A stretch of DNA of 38,926 nt from Actinomycetales bacterium. GTDB taxonomy: Bacteria > Actinomycetota > Actinomycetes > S36-B12. The notes beneath the pieces were generated by a model that saw nothing but the letters and a program-made list of their open reading frames with translations, was not told the origin of the DNA and ran no database searches. The stretch's first letter is position 1; each line of letters starts with the position of its first letter. The position numbers and the translations under genes are program-made. This document shows, piece by piece, positions 26,893 through 34,009 of the stretch. Location of the stretch: assembly GCA_018970765.1 (NCBI GenBank), contig JAGWVT010000023.1, positions 1 to 38,926 of the forward strand. The letters run 5' to 3'.

Positions 26893-28386
26893 AGTGAAGA
26901 CAGTGCGGTGCCAGTCCTTGCGAGCCTGGCCGGTGATATCCAGGCAGACGTGCTTGATCTGCGTGTACTCGTCGAACGCATAGGTGGACATGTCTTTGCC
27001 AAATCCTGATTGCTTGAAGCCACCATGCGGCATCTCGCTCATGATCGGGATGTGGTCGTTGATCCACACCGTCCCCGCGCTGATTTCGCGCTGCGCGCGT
27101 AGGGTCCGATACACATCGCGCGACCAGGCAGAGGCCGCCAACCCGTAGCCGGTGTCGTTCGCAAGAGCGAACGCCTCATCGTCGGTTTCGAACGGCAGCA
27201 CAACCAGGACCGGCCCAAAGACCTCCTGCTGGACGATCTCGGCTTCCTGGGAAACCCCCGCCACCAGCGTGGGCAGATAGTAGGCGCCCTTGGCAAGGTC
27301 GCCCTGTGGGATATCGCCGCCACAGACAATCCGCGCACCTGACGCGCGCGCCCGATCCACGAAACCGGCAACGCGCTGTTGCTGCCTCCGCGAAACCAGG
27401 GGGCCCAGGTCCGTTGCTTGATCAGTGGGGTCACCAACCACCACCGACGTGAACAGATCTGCAACACCCGCGATGAACGCGTCGATGCAAGAGGCGTGCA
27501 CGTACGCGCGAGTCGCTGCGGTGCAGTCCTGGCCTGCGTTGATCAAGGAACCCGCCACCGCACCATGGATTGCGGCCTCCAGATCGGCATCATCGAAGAC
27601 CACGAATGGCGCCTTGCCGCCAAGCTCGAGGTGGACTCGCTTGATGCCCGCGGTGGCGATTTCCATGACGCGTCGACCAACCGGCGTAGATCCCGTGAAC
27701 GACACCATGCGCACGTCCGGGTGGCCGATCAGGGCCTCGCCGGCCACCGGACCGGTACCGACCACGACATTGACCACACCTTCGGGAATGCCCACCGCCG
27801 CGCAATCTTCAGCCAGCATGACCGTGGTCAACGGCGTGATCTCTGCGGGCTTGAGCACGATGGTGTTGCCGGCAGCGATGGCCGGAAGGATTTTCCACAT
27901 GGCCATCTGCAGGGGGTAATTCCAGGGTGCGATAGACCCGACGACGCCAATCGGTTCACGTCGAATCACTGACGTGTGCAGGCCGTCCCATTCGGCGCTG
28001 GCTTTGCCGTCGAGGTTGCGCGCGGCACCGGCAAAGAACTGCACGTTATCGATGGATCCCGGGACATCGAACTGCGTGGCTAGGCGGATGGGCTTGCCAG
28101 TGTGCGCGGTCTCGGCCGCCGCGTACTCGGCCGCGCGCCCTTCAAGCCGGGAAGCTAAGGCGAGCAATGCCGCGCTGCGAGACCCCGGGGTTGCCGTCGA
28201 CCACTCGGGATATGCGGCCTTAGCGGCGGCCACAGCGGCTGCGACGTCACTGGGACCAGCGAGGTCGACCTCTGCAATCGTGGCGCCCGTAGCCGGGTCG
28301 ACGACCGGGCTCGTCTCGCCCGAGGAACCGGCGACGGCACGACCGCCCACGACGAGTCCAGGAACACGCATTCGTACAGTCAACAC
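26881..28386 (-). CDS. Gamma-aminobutyraldehyde dehydrogenase-like aldehyde dehydrogenase
   Basis: This NAD(P)-dependent aldehyde dehydrogenase has Asn156 (PWNYP), the general base Glu254 (ELGGKAP) and catalytic Cys288 in NAGQDCTAATR. The GQDCTAA form, the IRREPIGVVGSIAPWNYPL block and the MPHGGFKQSGFGKDMS ending resemble E. coli PatD, which oxidises 4-aminobutanal to GABA. It has 501 residues from GTG 28386; ATG 28371 is an alternative. It lies between the MocR gene (17 bases upstream) and the polyamine importer, and GABA aminotransferase is nearby, all consistent with putrescine breakdown. Related betaine- or other aminoaldehyde dehydrogenases cannot be excluded. Confidence 0.85.
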   Translation of the reverse strand: MLTVRMRVPGLVVGGRAVAGSSGETSPVVDPATGATIAEVDLAGPSDVAAAVAAAKAAYPEWSTATPGSRSAALLALASRLEGRAAEYAAAETAHTGKPIRLATQFDVPGSIDNVQFFAGAARNLDGKASAEWDGLHTSVIRREPIGVVGSIAPWNYPLQMAMWKILPAIAAGNTIVLKPAEITPLTTVMLAEDCAAVGIPEGVVNVVVGTGPVAGEALIGHPDVRMVSFTGSTPVGRRVMEIATAGIKRVHLELGGKAPFVVFDDADLEAAIHGAVAGSLINAGQDCTAATRAYVHASCIDAFIAGVADLFTSVVVGDPTDQATDLGPLVSRRQQQRVAGFVDRARASGARIVCGGDIPQGDLAKGAYYLPTLVAGVSQEAEIVQQEVFGPVLVVLPFETDDEAFALANDTGYGLAASAWSRDVYRTLRAQREISAGTVWINDHIPIMSEMPHGGFKQSGFGKDMSTYAFDEYTQIKHVCLDITGQARKDWHRTVFTYEG

Positions 28387-28403
28387 CAGGTGCGGTCACC
28401 GCG

Positions 28404-29831
28404 TCAGGAGATCCCGCCGCGAGCGCTGGGTCGAGCATGTGCAGCCTCCGCAATGCGCTGGCCGATCAGGTCGATCTGATCCGGATCATCGGGCAGCAAG
28501 CCCGCAGTGATCCGCAGATACTGGTCCGGCAGCGGCTGCACCATGAAGGGTCCGCCTGGCGCAACTCGAATGCCACCAGCGGCCAACATCAGTAGCGCGG
28601 AGCGCTCATCGGCAACCTGCACCCAAAGGTTGATGCCATCGGCGGGCGCACAAACCACACCTCGTCCGACCAAGGCATCGTGCAGCCTCGAGCAGCGGTG
28701 GTGATACGTCGCCCTGGCACGGTCGACTGTCGCGATCGCTAGTGGGTCGCTGAGTAGGTGTACGAGCATGCCCTGCAGGATCCGACTGGTCCACCCGGGC
28801 CCGAGCATGCGCCGTGCCATGAGGGGATCCATGACCTCTGCTGCCCCACCGATCGCTGCTGTGCGCAGATCCGGACTGTGCGACTTTGAGAAGGAACGCA
28901 CGTGCACCGTGCGTTCAGGCAGGAAAGTGCCCAGGCTGACGTCGGCGCCCCTGGCGATAAGTCCCGAGTGATCAGCCTCGACGATCCAGGCGCGCGTGGG
29001 CGCCAGCAGGGCGGCAAGGGCGGCAACCCGGTCGGCCGTCATCGACGCCCCGGTGGGGTTTTGCGCCCGTGATTGCAGGAAGACCGCCGCTGGCTCCAGC
29101 TCGAGAGCCCGCTCCAGCGAGGCCGGTGTGGCCCCCTGCTCGTCAACCTCCAGGGGCACGATCTCCGCACCCCGCGCCTCGAGGAGGTCGATGAGGGCTG
29201 GAAAGCCGGGGTTCTCCAGGGCTACCCGGTCACCCAGCCGCACGACCTGTTCGATAAGCCTGGACAGGCCATCCAGCGCACCGTCGACCGTGCCAATTCG
29301 CTGAGCGGCAAAGGGCCAGTCCGCCCGCAGGATCTCCTCCAGTCTGGGCAGAACCGGATCGTCGAGGTAGCTTGTTGTCCAGACCAAGTCAGGGTCGGTC
29401 ACGGATTCCAGGGCCGGACGCAGGGCCGGCAATAGCGCCGGGTCGGGCATGCTGGTGGACAGGTCCAGACCGGTTGCCGCCGGCGCGATCCCAATACCCA
29501 GATAGCGCACTGGCCGACTGGGCTCGTCCGTACAGCGAACGAAGGTGCCGGCCCTGCCCCGGGATTCGATCGCCCCGACCGCGCTCAGGGCCTGCCAGGC
29601 TTCGCTGACGGTAGCCGGACTTATGCCCAGGTCACGGGCCAAATCTCGTACCGTCGGCAGCCGATCGCCGGTCACCAAGCGTCCGGATCGGATCAGTCGG
29701 TTGACGGCCGCAGCAATGCCCCGAGGCGAGGCATCGTCAATGGCGTCTAGGACAAGCCCGGGAATCCGGTCATCCGCTCGGGGATCTGCCAACGCGGGCC
29801 TGCCGGACATCACGCCATCGACAAGGGTCAT
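28404..29831 (-). CDS. MocR-type transcriptional regulator (GntR HTH + aminotransferase-like domain)
   Basis: This PLP-binding regulator has an N-terminal winged HTH (residues 37-100, with GDRLPTVRDLARDLGISPATVSEAWQAL) fused to a fold-type I aminotransferase domain. NPTG (258-261), EADHSG (285-290) and Lys316 in RSFSKSHSPDLR are kept, so PLP binding is expected. MocR proteins such as GabR sense amino compounds through PLP. It is divergent from the pyrimidine operon and leads the polyamine series on its own strand, so it is the obvious candidate to control one or both wings. The effector is unknown. The start is ATG 29831, 475 residues. Confidence 0.92.
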   Translation of the reverse strand: MTLVDGVMSGRPALADPRADDRIPGLVLDAIDDASPRGIAAAVNRLIRSGRLVTGDRLPTVRDLARDLGISPATVSEAWQALSAVGAIESRGRAGTFVRCTDEPSRPVRYLGIGIAPAATGLDLSTSMPDPALLPALRPALESVTDPDLVWTTSYLDDPVLPRLEEILRADWPFAAQRIGTVDGALDGLSRLIEQVVRLGDRVALENPGFPALIDLLEARGAEIVPLEVDEQGATPASLERALELEPAAVFLQSRAQNPTGASMTADRVAALAALLAPTRAWIVEADHSGLIARGADVSLGTFLPERTVHVRSFSKSHSPDLRTAAIGGAAEVMDPLMARRMLGPGWTSRILQGMLVHLLSDPLAIATVDRARATYHHRCSRLHDALVGRGVVCAPADGINLWVQVADERSALLMLAAGGIRVAPGGPFMVQPLPDQYLRITAGLLPDDPDQIDLIGQRIAEAAHARPSARGGIS

Positions 29832-30011
29832 GTTGCCGGCCCCCCGCGCAGTAGTGTGCTCATTCGCGTGCTCACCCCAGACTCCGCTCGTCGACCGTGC
29901 CCGACTGCCAGGAAGGTTTGCTGATCAGTTTTGGAATTTTGAGTTCTAGCACATCGAATTGTGTCTAGTCTCGCGTATGACGAAACAGGGGGGCCTGCAA
30001 GAGCGGTAGTC

Positions 30012-30041
30012 CAAGATGAGCGAGCGCAAGATGAGCGAGCG
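30012..30041 (+). repeat. Perfect 15-bp tandem repeat
   Basis: CAAGATGAGCGAGCG occurs twice back to back (30012-30026 and 30027-30041) in the leader of the pyrimidine operon. Each copy carries an ATG in the same frame, since 15 is a multiple of three. Confidence 0.9.
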
Positions 30042-30105
30042 AACGACGGGTACAAGATCAGCATCAGAAAACAACGACATCGATCATGAGCCACATCGTG
30101 ATTGA
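30016..30105 (+). other. Possible 29-residue leader ORF ahead of the beta-ureidopropionase gene
   Basis: An ATG in the first tandem repeat opens a 29-codon frame beginning MSERKMSERT and ending at TGA 30105, 22 bases before the next start. It has no good ribosome-binding site. A two-codon ATG-AGC-TAG follows at 30107-30115, overlapping the AGGAGG of the downstream gene. It may be a translated leader or chance. Confidence 0.2.
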
Positions 30106-30127
30106 CATGAGCTAGGAGGAAACCTCG

Positions 30128-30964
30128 ATGAGCATCGTCCGCGCGGCCCTCGTCCAAACGAATTGGACCGGCGATAAGGAATCCATGATCGCCGTGCATG
30201 AGGACTATGCCCGGCAGGCGGCTGCACAGGGGACGCAGGTCATCTGCTTCCAGGAGTTGTTCTACGGTCCCTACTTCTGCCAGGTTCAGGATGCCAAGTT
30301 CTATGAGTACGCCGAGTCGATTCCCGGTCCCATCACCGAGCGCTTCCAGGCACTAGCCAAGGAACTTCACATGGTGATGGTGCTGCCCATGTACGAGAAG
30401 GAGCAGGACGGCTTCCTCTACAACACGGCAGCGGTACTGGACGCGGACGGCAGCTACCTTGGCAAGTACCGCAAGCAGCACATCCCCCACGTCGGCGGAT
30501 TCTGGGAGAAGTTCTACTTCCGTCCCGGCAACGGCGGTTACCCCGTCTTCGATACCGCCGTCGGCAAGGTTGGCGTCTACATCTGCTACGACCGTCACTT
30601 CCCTGAGGGCTGGCGAGCGCTCGGTCTTAATGGCGCGCAAATCGTCTTCAACCCGTCGGCCACCTCGCGGGGCCTTTCCCAGTACCTCTGGGGTATCGAG
30701 CAGCCCGCTGCGGCAGTCGCCAACGAGTACTACGTCGGCGCGATTAATCGGGTGGGTATCGAGCCCCTCGGCGATGATGACTTCTACGGGCAGTCTTACT
30801 TCGTGGACCCAGAGGGCAGCATCGTCGGCGAGAAGGGCGACCCGTACAAGCCCGAGCTAATCGTCCGCGACCTCGACATGGAACTGATCACCACCGTACG
30901 CAATCGTTGGGCGTTCTACCGCGATCGCCGTCCCGATGCTTACGACGACCTCGTCCGTCCGTAA
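30128..30964 (+). CDS. Beta-ureidopropionase (N-carbamoyl-beta-alanine amidohydrolase), nitrilase superfamily
   Basis: It releases CO2 and ammonia from N-carbamoyl-beta-alanine, giving beta-alanine (or beta-aminoisobutyrate from thymine). The nitrilase triad is Glu43 (FQELFY), Lys116 (YRKQHIP) and Cys153 (YICYDRHFPE). The segment FNPSATSRGLSQYLWGIEQPAAAVANEYYVGAINRVGIE parallels animal beta-ureidopropionase more than N-carbamoylputrescine amidase, which it otherwise resembles. It has 278 residues, with AGGAGGAAA before the ATG. The next gene, dihydropyrimidinase, makes its substrate. It is the first gene of the plus-strand operon. Confidence 0.9.
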   Translation: MSIVRAALVQTNWTGDKESMIAVHEDYARQAAAQGTQVICFQELFYGPYFCQVQDAKFYEYAESIPGPITERFQALAKELHMVMVLPMYEKEQDGFLYNTAAVLDADGSYLGKYRKQHIPHVGGFWEKFYFRPGNGGYPVFDTAVGKVGVYICYDRHFPEGWRALGLNGAQIVFNPSATSRGLSQYLWGIEQPAAAVANEYYVGAINRVGIEPLGDDDFYGQSYFVDPEGSIVGEKGDPYKPELIVRDLDMELITTVRNRWAFYRDRRPDAYDDLVRP

Positions 30965-31014
30965 CCTCAAGTCAGTTCACCTCAAGTCAAGCGCCGTCTG
31001 AAAGGAGTTGCAGC

Positions 31015-32433
31015 ATGACGATCCTGATCACCAATGGCACCGTCGTTTCACCCGAAGGCATCGTTGAAGCGGATGTCCTGATTGACGGCGAGCGCATCGT
31101 CGCCCTGATCGCACCCGGGGACACCTCCCTGGGTGCGAACTTGGCGGCGAGTGCCGACCGAGTCATCGATGCCGCCGGCAAGTACGTGATTCCGGGCGGC
31201 GTCGACTGCCATACGCACATGGAGCTTCCCTTTGGAGGCACTTTTGCGTCGGACACCTTCGAGACGGGTACCCGCGCCGCAGCCTGGGGCGGAACCACGA
31301 CGATCATCGACTTTGCCGTGCAGAAGTACGGCGAGCGGGTTCAGGACGGTTTGGCTGCCTGGCACGAGAAGGCCCGTGGGAACTGCCATATCGATTACGG
31401 GTTCCACCAAATCATCGGTGGAGTCGACGACGACTCACTGAAGGCGATGGATGAGCTCATCGACGAAGGCGTGACGAGTTTCAAACTGTTCATGGCATAC
31501 CCGGGCGTCTTCTACAGCGATGACGGGCAGATCCTGCGCGCCATGCAGGTCGCCAGCAACAACGGATCAATGATCATGATGCACGCTGAGAATGGGATCG
31601 CAATCGATGTACTGGTGGCCCAGGCACTGGCTGCTGGGAACACGGACCCGCGCTTCCACGGACTCACCCGACCATGGGAGACCGAGGCGGAAGCCACTCA
31701 TCGCGCCATCATGCTCGCCCGCATGACCGGGGCCCCGTTGTACATCGTGCACATGTCGGCCAAGCAGGCCGTCAATGTGCTGCAGGAAGCTCGTGATGGT
31801 GGGTGGAACCTCTTCGGTGAAACATGCCCGCAGTACCTGTATCTGTCACTGGAAGAGCACCTGTCGGCACCCGGGTTCGAGGGGGCCAAGTGGGTCTGCT
31901 CGACGCCGCTTCGTTCGAAGGCCGAGCAGCACCAGGACGAGTTGTGGCGCTACTTGCGCACCAACGACCTGTCCGTCATCAGCACCGATCACTGCCCCTT
32001 CTGCTTCAAAGAGCAGAAGGAACTCGGGGTCGGAAACTTCTCAAAGATTCCGAACGGTATTGGGACCGTGGAACACCGTATGGACCTGATCTACCAAGGT
32101 GTGGTCGAGGGCAAGATCACCCTTGAGCGCTGGGTCGAGCTCTGCTCGACCACGCCAGCGCGAATGTTCGGTCTCTATGGCCGCAAGGGGGCCGTTGCGC
32201 CCGGCTTCGACGCGGACGTGGTGATCTACGACCCTGCAGGGCGCACGGAAATCGGCCTGCACAAGACGCACCACATGAATATGGACCACTCCGCCTGGGA
32301 GGGTTTCAACATCGACGGCCACGTCGACACCGTGATCTCGCGCGGGCAGGTTCTGGTGGACAATAACCAGTACCACGGAACCAAGGGCCACGGTCAGTAC
32401 CTCAAGCGCGGCCTGTCCCAGTACCTGATCTGA
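31015..32433 (+). CDS. Dihydropyrimidinase (hydantoinase family)
   Basis: It opens dihydrouracil or dihydrothymine to the N-carbamoyl-beta-amino acid. The 472-residue cyclic amidohydrolase has the zinc ligands His66 and His68 (DCHTHMELPFGG), carboxylated Lys157 (SFKLFMAYPG), His190 (HAENG), His246 (VHMSAK) and Asp325 (STDHCPF). Tyr162 is in the place of the substrate-contacting tyrosine. ATG 31015 has AAAGGAG upstream. The pairing with beta-ureidopropionase argues for dihydropyrimidines rather than hydantoins or allantoin. The stop codon lies in an 11-bp repeat array and is followed by further in-frame stops. Confidence 0.93.
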   Translation: MTILITNGTVVSPEGIVEADVLIDGERIVALIAPGDTSLGANLAASADRVIDAAGKYVIPGGVDCHTHMELPFGGTFASDTFETGTRAAAWGGTTTIIDFAVQKYGERVQDGLAAWHEKARGNCHIDYGFHQIIGGVDDDSLKAMDELIDEGVTSFKLFMAYPGVFYSDDGQILRAMQVASNNGSMIMMHAENGIAIDVLVAQALAAGNTDPRFHGLTRPWETEAEATHRAIMLARMTGAPLYIVHMSAKQAVNVLQEARDGGWNLFGETCPQYLYLSLEEHLSAPGFEGAKWVCSTPLRSKAEQHQDELWRYLRTNDLSVISTDHCPFCFKEQKELGVGNFSKIPNGIGTVEHRMDLIYQGVVEGKITLERWVELCSTTPARMFGLYGRKGAVAPGFDADVVIYDPAGRTEIGLHKTHHMNMDHSAWEGFNIDGHVDTVISRGQVLVDNNQYHGTKGHGQYLKRGLSQYLI

Positions 32434-32468
32434 ACCTGATCTAGAACTGATCACTAACTGATCGAAGA
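32425..32468 (+). repeat. Four copies of an 11-bp unit beginning CTGATC
   Basis: CTGATC starts at 32425, 32436, 32447 and 32458, an exact 11-base period. The units are ctgatctgaac, ctgatctagaa, ctgatcactaa and ctgatcgaaga. The array covers the last codons and stop of dihydropyrimidinase and the gap before mmsA. It yields in-frame stops at 32431, 32437 and 32455. The core also forms the palindrome CTGATCAG in the divergent control region (29921-29928). Confidence 0.85.
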
Positions 32469-32507
32469 GCGGGCTCCACCCGACTCACGAGCGAGAGGCA
32501 AGAACGC

Positions 32508-33995
32508 GTGCGCAGTATCGACCACTGGATCAACGGCACCCTGGTGCCCTCCACCTCGGGCCGTACCGGACCGGTGTTCAACCCGGCCACGGGCAGCCAG
32601 CAGGCGACCGTCGGGCTGGCATCGGTTGCCGAAGTCGACGCGGCCGTGGCATCGGCCAAGGAGGCGTTCGGCTTTTGGCGATCGACGTCGTTGTCCAAGC
32701 GATCGGACATCATGTTCAAGTTCCGCCAGCTGGTGGACGAGAACCGGGCGAAGATCGCCGACCTGATCTCGATCGAACACGGCAAAGTGCCCAGCGATGC
32801 GGCAGGTGAGCTAGCCCGCGGCCTGGAGAACATCGAGTTCGCCTGCGGAATCCCCCACCTGCTGAAGGGCGGGTTCAGCGAGCAGGTGTCTGGCGGCGTC
32901 GACGTGTACTCCATCCGGCAGCCATTGGGCGTCGTTGCGGGGATCACCCCCTTCAACTTCCCGGCCATGGTGCCGATGTGGATGTTCGCCAACGCGATTG
33001 CCTGCGGCAACACCTTTATCTTGAAGCCAAGCGAGAAGGACCCGTCGGTCAGCATGTTTCTGGCCGAACTGTTGGCCAAGGCCGGCCTGCCGGCAGGTGT
33101 GTTCAACATCGTGCACGGCGACAAGGTCGCCGTCGATCGGATCCTGGATCACCCCGATATCTCCGCAGTCTCCTTCGTCGGATCCACGCCGATTGCCCGC
33201 TACATCTACACAACGGGAACGGCGAACGGCAAGCGCGTTCAAGCACTCGGCGGTGCCAAGAACCACATGATCGTTCTTCCGGATGCCGATATCGACATGG
33301 CGGCCGACGCTGCGGTCAGCGCCGCCTACGGCTCAGCCGGCGAGCGCTGCATGGCGATCTCGGTGGTTGTGGCCGTTGGCGGTGCGGCTGATCCGCTCGT
33401 CGATGCCATCGCCGCTCGGTTACCAAAACTGAAGGTCGGCCCCGGTACCGACCCCGACGCCGAGATGGGCCCACTGATCACCGAGGAGCATCGCGACAAG
33501 GTTGCTTCCTACCTGGCCGCGGCCCCTGCCGAGGGTGCCAAGGTCGTCATCGATGGCCGCCAGGCAGACCTGCCTAGTGACGGTTACTTCCTGGGCGTTT
33601 CACTCATCGACCAGGTCAAACCAGGCATGAAGTGCTACGACGACGAGATCTTCGGCCCGGTGCTCTCAGTCGTGCGAGTGGACAGCTACGAGGAGGCTGT
33701 GAACCTCATCAACGAGCACCAGTACGGCAATGGCACGGCGATCTTCACTCGCGACGGGGGTGCGGCACGTCAGTTCCAGTTCGACATCAATGTCGGCATG
33801 GTCGGGATCAACGTCCCGATTCCCGTCCCCGTGGCCTACTACAGCTTCGGTGGTTGGAAGGCATCGCTGTTCGGCGATGCCAACATGTACGGCCCTGCCG
33901 GCATCGATTTCTACACCCGGACCAAGACCGTGACTTCGAGGTGGCCGGATCCGGCAACGTCCTCGGTCGATCTGGGCTTCCCCCGTACCCGCTAG
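32508..33995 (+). CDS. mmsA: CoA-acylating methylmalonate/malonate-semialdehyde dehydrogenase
   Basis: It converts malonate semialdehyde to acetyl-CoA, or methylmalonate semialdehyde to propionyl-CoA, with NAD and CoA. The 495-residue protein has Asn150 (TPFNFP) and catalytic Cys281 in GSAGERCMAIS. The general-base Glu of hydrolytic aldehyde dehydrogenases is replaced in QALGGAKNH, as is typical for the CoA-dependent MmsA group. GTG 32508 has GAGAGG upstream. These semialdehydes come from beta-alanine (uracil/cytosine) and beta-aminoisobutyrate (thymine), so it completes the pyrimidine route. Valine breakdown is the usual alternative role; the neighbours favour pyrimidines. Confidence 0.93.
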   Translation: MRSIDHWINGTLVPSTSGRTGPVFNPATGSQQATVGLASVAEVDAAVASAKEAFGFWRSTSLSKRSDIMFKFRQLVDENRAKIADLISIEHGKVPSDAAGELARGLENIEFACGIPHLLKGGFSEQVSGGVDVYSIRQPLGVVAGITPFNFPAMVPMWMFANAIACGNTFILKPSEKDPSVSMFLAELLAKAGLPAGVFNIVHGDKVAVDRILDHPDISAVSFVGSTPIARYIYTTGTANGKRVQALGGAKNHMIVLPDADIDMAADAAVSAAYGSAGERCMAISVVVAVGGAADPLVDAIAARLPKLKVGPGTDPDAEMGPLITEEHRDKVASYLAAAPAEGAKVVIDGRQADLPSDGYFLGVSLIDQVKPGMKCYDDEIFGPVLSVVRVDSYEEAVNLINEHQYGNGTAIFTRDGGAARQFQFDINVGMVGINVPIPVPVAYYSFGGWKASLFGDANMYGPAGIDFYTRTKTVTSRWPDPATSSVDLGFPRTR

Positions 33996-34009
33996 GCGAA
34001 AGGCACATC

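Larger units (their letters stand above)
29832..30127. promoter_or_regulatory. Divergent control region between the MocR gene and the pyrimidine operon
   Basis: The 296-base gap is the largest in the window. It holds a palindrome CTGATCAG (29921-29928). It also holds two imperfect direct repeats, GAATTTTGAGTTCTAG (29934-29949) and GAATTGTGTCTAG (29956-29968), starting 22 bases apart. A TANNNT box TAGTCT (29966-29971) overlaps the second repeat. Downstream lie a 15-bp tandem repeat and a short potential leader frame. MocR operators are typically paired direct repeats, so the GAATT-TCTAG pair is a reasonable operator candidate. This is inference from position and form. Confidence 0.45.

Noticed and set aside
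30128..30964. N-carbamoylputrescine amidase (agmatine pathway)
   Set aside because: Attractive because of the polyamine wing, but the region after the catalytic Cys matches beta-ureidopropionase better, and the next gene is dihydropyrimidinase.
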